The position numbers and the translations under genes are program-made. From a virus, in IMG/VR virus record IMGVR_UViG_3300030101_003309, positions 10,318 through 65,897 of that record: a stretch of 55,580 nt of DNA. One strand, written 5' to 3'. Below are positions 52,367 to 55,580 of the stretch, one piece after another; within the stretch, counting starts at the first letter, position 1, and each line of letters begins with the position of its first letter. Below the pieces are notes generated by a model. That model saw only the letters and a program-made list of their open reading frames with translations. It was not told where the DNA came from and ran no database searches.

Positions 52367-52573
52367 CTAACGTCTTTCGTCAGCCATCATTTCTAAATAA
52401 TTTTCTCTTTGTATAGCTTCATACTCATAATCTTCAATAGCTTCACAACCTTCACCACAGTATGAGCATCTGTACTCTGACTCGTCCACTCTTTTTCCAC
52501 AGCAATTGCTTACCATGTCATATCCATAGCCATCATCTGCTGGATTACTTAATTTCCATTGATCGTAATTCAT
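52367..52573 (-). CDS. Zinc-ribbon-like small protein
   Basis: Start set at ATG 52573, which overlaps the upstream stop by ATGA (68 residues, MNYDQWKLSNPADDGYGYDM). It has a paired-cysteine pattern NCCGKRVDESEYRCSYCGEG (CC, then CxxC), suggesting one zinc site. Acidic and Tyr-rich otherwise. Function unknown; small zinc ribbons often bind nucleic acid or polymerase. Confidence 0.6.
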   Translation of the reverse strand: MNYDQWKLSNPADDGYGYDMVSNCCGKRVDESEYRCSYCGEGCEAIEDYEYEAIQRENYLEMMADERR

Positions 52574-52746
52574 TTTTTCCAATTTTCTTTAATTATTATA
52601 TCATTGTGAGTTATCATCCATTGACAATGCAAAGGTTTGTGACCCATTTCTATTAATAGGTCACTTACCTCATCGTCTAATATTCTTTCATCTAAAGTAT
52701 ACATGTAAGTAATGTCTTTGAAAAAATCTAATACTATTAGTTTCAT
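52570..52746 (-). CDS. 58-residue unknown protein
   Basis: ATG at 52746-52744 overlaps the upstream stop by ATGA, and its own stop (52572-52570) overlaps the next ATG. The product (MKLIVLDFFKDITYMYTLDE...) is acidic, ending in a basic KENWKK. Double ATGA coupling makes it convincing despite its size. Function unknown. Confidence 0.65.
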   Translation of the reverse strand: MKLIVLDFFKDITYMYTLDERILDDEVSDLLIEMGHKPLHCQWMITHNDIIIKENWKK

Positions 52747-53189
52747 GCTATTTCTTTTTTTAATGCAATAAATTTTTCAGGTTTACCATCAAATATAATC
52801 TCTTTAGCCCAAATATCATATATACGCATGTGCACTTTTCCATCTTTTTTATAAATAGTGTAAGTATATTCTTCGCCACAATCTTTGTCATCAGGATGAT
52901 GTATGTATATATTTCCAATACCATCTTTGTAATGTGCAATTATTTGAGCCGCCAAACATCCCATACCATTCGCAGAAGGTTTAGGATCAGTAATACTATA
53001 ACCATTGACAATATTAAAATCTTGCAAAAATTCAGCAAGCTCCATGCCATGACCACTAGGATACCCATCATACTGACGATACATACAAAGTATGTTTTTT
53101 GTTGTTTTATGTACTTCATTATTATTTTCTTCATCTGCTACGCATGTTTCATAAGATTCTTCTATGTAAGTTAAGCTTCTTGTTCCCAT
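52743..53189 (-). CDS. Conserved phage protein, MGTRSLT family
   Basis: A 148-residue protein starting MGTRSLTYIEES, with CMYRQYDGYPSGHGMELAEF (near residues 50-70) and MGCLAAQIIAHYKDGIGNIY. This combination is one I associate with a conserved uncharacterised family in phages and bacteria. No membrane segment. Function unknown. Confidence 0.65.
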   Translation of the reverse strand: MGTRSLTYIEESYETCVADEENNNEVHKTTKNILCMYRQYDGYPSGHGMELAEFLQDFNIVNGYSITDPKPSANGMGCLAAQIIAHYKDGIGNIYIHHPDDKDCGEEYTYTIYKKDGKVHMRIYDIWAKEIIFDGKPEKFIALKKEIA

Positions 53190-53191
53190 AA

Positions 53192-53305
53192 TTATTTCGT
53201 TTTAGATTTAGTTTTTTTTAATTCTTTTTCTAATTCTTTTGTTGTTTTGTTTTCTTTAATCATTTTTTTAATTATACCAAAATATCTTTGTGATAATTCA
53301 TCCAT
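53192..53305 (-). CDS. 37-residue Lys-rich peptide (candidate)
   Basis: ATG at 53305-53303, stop at 53194-53192, filling the gap between two clear genes (2 bp to the next ATG, 4 bp from the upstream stop). The product MDELSQRYFGIIKKMIKENK, then KELEKELKKTKSKTK, is a short basic helix. Plausible by packing only. Confidence 0.45.
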   Translation of the reverse strand: MDELSQRYFGIIKKMIKENKTTKELEKELKKTKSKTK

Positions 53306-53309
53306 AATT

Positions 53310-53915
53310 TTAGTGTTTTATTAGTCCTACTTTGTTATTTTTATTAAACCATTTTGTAGCATACAGATCTATTTTAGATGCATTGATATAATTATTATTT
53401 AGCAATTCTTGATAATTATCAAATATTTTTGTATGTCTATCTATTTTTCTGTTAATCAGATGTTTTTGTTTACCGCTATCAGAAAATATGATATCATAGT
53501 TATCTGGTAGCTTAGCTTCTTTGAGCATTTTTACGCAATTAGTATAGCTGTAGAACTTAACTGCGTGATGCATTACTGCAAGATCTATCCACTTTTGTAA
53601 ATACTTAGGTGAATAGTAATCGCCAGAGTCATGTACACGTACAAAGTCTGGTTGTTTTTTTATAATTTCTTTGGACATAGCTTCTACAAACTGATCTGTA
53701 AGTGTAAGCTGGTAACGTTTCTCAAAGGCAGGTTGTACATTACTCCATATGTAAGCACCTTTCTTTGCGTAACAAAACTTTACACACTCGTCAGCAAAAG
53801 GGCAAGTTAGCTTACCACTAGCAGATTTGTATGCAGGTATACCAAAGTTGTATACTTTTACGCCAAGCTCTTTAGATGTTTTTTTAAGCTTGCTGTTCTG
53901 TGTCAGTAAGTTCAT
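53310..53915 (-). CDS. GP88-family protein
   Basis: Start at ATG 53915 (201 residues, MNLLTQNSKLKKTSKELGVK) is preferred over an upstream non-ATG start. The family signature is present: NSKLKK, then GIPAYKSASGKLTCPFADEC, VKFCYAKKGAYIW (Cys-x5-Cys-x3-Cys), DFVRVHDSGDYYSPKYLQKW, and FYSYTNC. This is the gene product 88 family first named in mycobacteriophages, widespread but of unknown function; the cysteine set suggests metal or Fe-S binding. It overlaps its upstream neighbour by 32 bp. Confidence 0.75.
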   Translation of the reverse strand: MNLLTQNSKLKKTSKELGVKVYNFGIPAYKSASGKLTCPFADECVKFCYAKKGAYIWSNVQPAFEKRYQLTLTDQFVEAMSKEIIKKQPDFVRVHDSGDYYSPKYLQKWIDLAVMHHAVKFYSYTNCVKMLKEAKLPDNYDIIFSDSGKQKHLINRKIDRHTKIFDNYQELLNNNYINASKIDLYATKWFNKNNKVGLIKH

Positions 53916-54105
53916 GTATTTCCCAATTATCGTTAGATACATCCATTTGTTCTAGTTCTTTTTCAGCTATTAGATCCCATACACCTATATCTCCTGCTGA
54001 TATTTTATCATCAATAATATCCATATGATTTCTACCATCATCTGGAAAATGTAATTTTATATATGTAGTGTATGTTCTACTAATTGCTACTTCATATGTT
54101 TTCAT
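53884..54105 (-). CDS. Unknown 73-residue acidic protein
   Basis: Begins MKTYEVAISRTYTTYIKLHF and is acidic later (EKELEQMDVSNDNWEIHELT). Overlaps both neighbours (14 bp upstream, 32 bp downstream). The N-terminal beta pattern and aspartate-rich middle recall small phage proteins of unknown role. No domain recognised. Confidence 0.55.
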   Translation of the reverse strand: MKTYEVAISRTYTTYIKLHFPDDGRNHMDIIDDKISAGDIGVWDLIAEKELEQMDVSNDNWEIHELTDTEQQA

Positions 54106-54349
54106 AATAATAACTTTTAATTCTTTCTATTATACCTCTGCCATTCGCAGTATGAAACCCATAACTATGCGTATACAAAGAAGGTATTGGTTTATTTTCA
54201 ATTAACAAATATAATAAATCCCACTCATCAGAATAATCCATATCCTGTTGTGTTTGATTTATAGCCTCTGCTAATGCATAAGGATCGTGTCTTAATGCTT
54301 CTTTTCCATATGTTTTGCATATGTATTTTTCTACATCTAATGCTGTCAT
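54092..54349 (-). CDS. Unknown 85-residue protein
   Basis: Starts MTALDVEKYICKTYGKEALR and includes YSDEWDLLYLLIENKPIPSL. ATG overlaps the upstream stop by ATGA (54346-54349). Helical, neutral, no membrane span. Function unknown. Confidence 0.55.
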   Translation of the reverse strand: MTALDVEKYICKTYGKEALRHDPYALAEAINQTQQDMDYSDEWDLLYLLIENKPIPSLYTHSYGFHTANGRGIIERIKSYYYENI

Positions 54350-54612
54350 AGTTCTAATTTTATTTGTTTATGTGATTCTGTATCCCATTCGTAATAGTAT
54401 AGTGTATATGTTTTATCTCTACCAAACTTATCAGGAAACGTTTGTTCTCCAAGTAATGGAGTGTTTTGATCTATAGTCATTTTCTTGTTACTATGTTCAA
54501 CAAGTATTTTTGTATTATTGTACTTATACGGCAAAGCCACAAGCTGTTTGTCCTTGTGATCTGGACCTAGCTTGTAGCCTGGTATAAGTTTTTTAAGAAG
54601 ATATGGTTTCAT
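54346..54612 (-). CDS. Unknown 88-residue basic protein
   Basis: Starts MKPYLLKKLIPGYKLGPDHK and is beta-rich with many Lys (LVEHSNKKMTIDQNTPLLGE). Coupled to both neighbours by ATGA overlaps. No family recognised. Confidence 0.55.
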   Translation of the reverse strand: MKPYLLKKLIPGYKLGPDHKDKQLVALPYKYNNTKILVEHSNKKMTIDQNTPLLGEQTFPDKFGRDKTYTLYYYEWDTESHKQIKLEL

Positions 54613-54788
54613 TCCGATGTAATTAATAATACTTCTCCATCTTCTTCGTAACCACTTATCCCTTTATTATATTCTTCTACATCTACAACCCAATAGTTTG
54701 TAGGATCATTAGAATTTTGTTGAAAAGTGTTTACTTGTAAGTCTGGATCGCATTCTTGTAATAATTTAATTAGCTCTATTACTTTCAT
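54609..54788 (-). CDS. 59-residue protein of the VIELIK family
   Basis: ATG at 54788-54786, stop at 54611-54609, with ATGA junctions on both sides. The product starts MKVIELIKLLQECDPDLQV and ends in an acidic stretch (GYEEDGEVLLITSE). It is a paralogue of the next upstream gene, sharing M-x-VIELIK-x-LQ. Similar short proteins (M-x-V-x-ELI-x-LL-x-x-DPD) are common in phage early regions; function unknown. Confidence 0.65.
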   Translation of the reverse strand: MKVIELIKLLQECDPDLQVNTFQQNSNDPTNYWVVDVEEYNKGISGYEEDGEVLLITSE

Positions 54789-54961
54789 ATAATATTCATA
54801 AATAACGTTATACTTTCATCTCCGTCATCCCACACTTCTATATTGTTAAAAATAACGTCCAAGTCTGTATCCTCTCCATTAGTTTTATTTCCTAATAAAT
54901 GTATATACTTATCTTGATTTTCTACTTGTTGTAGTTCTTTAATTAGTTCTATTACTGTCAT
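54785..54961 (-). CDS. 58-residue protein, paralogue of 54609 gene
   Basis: ATG at 54961-54959, stop at 54787-54785, ATGA-coupled. Product MTVIELIKELQQVENQDKYI, then DLDVIFNNIEVWDDGDESIT, parallels the neighbour in its first 11 residues and acidic C-terminal half. A tandem duplication is likely. Confidence 0.65.
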   Translation of the reverse strand: MTVIELIKELQQVENQDKYIHLLGNKTNGEDTDLDVIFNNIEVWDDGDESITLFMNII

Positions 54962-55107
54962 GATTTTTTTAATTTTGATTCCAAAATTTCTATATATTTC
55001 ATTAACGCATTTATATAGTATACATCGTCAGACTTTAACTCTTCTAATCTAAATCCGTTAAAGTAATTAAATGCATCATCTACCTGATCTATAAGTTTTC
55101 TACCCAT
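54958..55107 (-). CDS. 49-residue helical protein
   Basis: ATG at 55107-55105, stop at 54960-54958, coupled by ATGA to the next gene and overlapping the upstream stop by 8 bp. Product MGRKLIDQVDDAFNYFNGFR, then YYINALMKYIEILESKLKKS, is predicted as two helices. Function unknown. Confidence 0.6.
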   Translation of the reverse strand: MGRKLIDQVDDAFNYFNGFRLEELKSDDVYYINALMKYIEILESKLKKS

Positions 55108-55351
55108 TTACTTTGCTTTTATAAGTTGTTCTATTCTTTTTAGAGTCAACGTGTACAACGCTTTTAAGCGTCCATAACGCTGTTTCTTTCTTAACAGTAG
55201 CGTAGCATTCCTGTATAAGTTCTTGCCTTTGTTCTTCAATAGATCTTGTAGGATCCACAGTAATACTTTGACCATAATTAATCTTAATAGCTTCAAAGTT
55301 ACCGATGTTAATAGTTTTGCTGACATTAAATGATATTGTATTAGTTTCCAT
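55100..55351 (-). CDS. Unknown 83-residue protein
   Basis: Starts METNTISFNVSKTINIGNFE and contains KINYGQSITVDPTRSIEEQR, then a helix (ELIQECYATVKKETALW) and a basic tail. The beta-then-helix arrangement recalls small nucleic-acid-associated proteins, but no family is recognised. ATG 55351 lies 3 bp after the upstream stop. Confidence 0.6.
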   Translation of the reverse strand: METNTISFNVSKTINIGNFEAIKINYGQSITVDPTRSIEEQRQELIQECYATVKKETALWTLKSVVHVDSKKNRTTYKSKVNG

Positions 55352-55354
55352 AAT

Positions 55355-55531
55355 TTATTTTTTAAAATAGTTTAATAATTCAGTTAAGTTTAAATAATAT
55401 ATAGACCATCCATCTACAGTACAGTGTACTTCCCATTTGTCTGTATTTGCTCTTCTTATTAATTTTGTTGAAAGTCCTTTTTTAATTTCTAAGTGTTCAT
55501 TCATACTCATTGATAAAAATTTTTTTTTCAT
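55355..55531 (-). CDS. 58-residue unknown protein
   Basis: ATG at 55531-55529, stop at 55357-55355. Product MKKKFLSMSMNEHLEIKKGL, then WEVHCTVDGWSIYYLNLTEL, a basic start and aromatic end. Packing (3 bp to the next gene) supports it. An internal ATG (MSMNEHLE) could be used instead. Confidence 0.55.
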   Translation of the reverse strand: MKKKFLSMSMNEHLEIKKGLSTKLIRRANTDKWEVHCTVDGWSIYYLNLTELLNYFKK

Positions 55532-55533
55532 AA

Positions 55534-55580
55534 TTAATTTTTAAAGTTTTTATTGTACCATTGTTTCATAGAATTAAGTT
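55534..55580 (-). CDS. C-terminal fragment of a gene entering from the right edge
   Basis: The frame ending at the stop 55536-55534 (last residues MKQWYNKNFKN) stays open to the window edge. It is 2 bp from the next ATG, as expected for this operon. Only 15 codons are visible, so nothing more can be said. Confidence 0.35.
   Translation of the reverse strand, partial: LNSMKQWYNKNFKN

Noticed and set aside
53581-53600. TATCCAC-like string considered as a DnaA box
   Set aside because: A single partial match inside the GP88-family gene, without a cluster, is not evidence for an origin.
54193-54200. Another reverse TATATTTG-like box inside the 54092 gene
   Set aside because: It lies within coding sequence with no gene start nearby, so a chance match in AT-rich DNA is the simplest reading.
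1-55580. Lysogeny functions (integrase, repressor, attachment site)
   Set aside because: No tyrosine or serine recombinase, excisionase or CI-like repressor was recognised; nothing supports a temperate state within this window.

Overview
This window is most of a genome of a tailed, short-tailed (podovirus-type) bacteriophage whose host is very probably a member of the Bacteroidota, likely marine Flavobacteriia. The sequence is strongly AT-rich, genes are tightly packed (many TAATG or ATGA junctions), and start codons follow A-rich leaders without Shine-Dalgarno sites. TAnnTTTG boxes of the Bacteroidota -7 type occur upstream of several genes. Exported proteins carry signal peptides ending in FGQ or KAQ, and one protein ends in a type IX secretion (T9SS) sorting domain. 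I see no tRNA, rRNA, CRISPR array, insertion sequence or integrase. Both edges cut genes.

Left block, + strand (1-46080), virion and late genes. The order is portal (5' truncated), scaffold-like protein, major capsid protein, small head proteins, adaptor/ring-like connector proteins, and a 2287-residue nozzle/muzzle-like tail protein. Internal virion proteins follow: a membrane-active candidate, a tail lysozyme and a coiled-coil protein. The next gene encodes a single 3814-residue protein with an HEAGH zincin motif and a double-psi beta-barrel RNA polymerase signature (RxPxH followed by ADLDGD). This layout resembles crAss-like phages and their relatives, but family placement is inference. 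After it come small structural proteins, a LamG-like protein, an export/host-surface cluster (outer-membrane-barrel candidate, cysteine-less thioredoxin-like protein, T9SS repeat protein), a 3TM holin, a DUF5675 protein, a repeat-rich tail fibre and a phosphoesterase with an N-terminal helix-turn-helix.

Right block, - strand (46123-55580), early/replication genes reading towards the left: many small unknown proteins, a GP88-family protein, a DnaB-type helicase, an HU-like candidate, a Rad52-type annealing protein, an SSB-like protein, a RusA-like resolvase, a stand-alone DnaA domain IV protein, a RecE/PD-(D/E)XK exonuclease and a DUF3310 protein. The two blocks converge in a 42-bp gap at 46081-46122.

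Working model (inference): the giant protein is packaged and injected and supplies an RNA polymerase for the first transcripts. The left-reading operon replicates DNA with a helicase plus recombination set. Late genes build the virion, while a small set of exported proteins remodels the host envelope, one of them apparently displayed through the host's own T9SS. Several genes too short for routine calling (27 to 59 residues) are listed because their start/stop overlaps tie them into operons.
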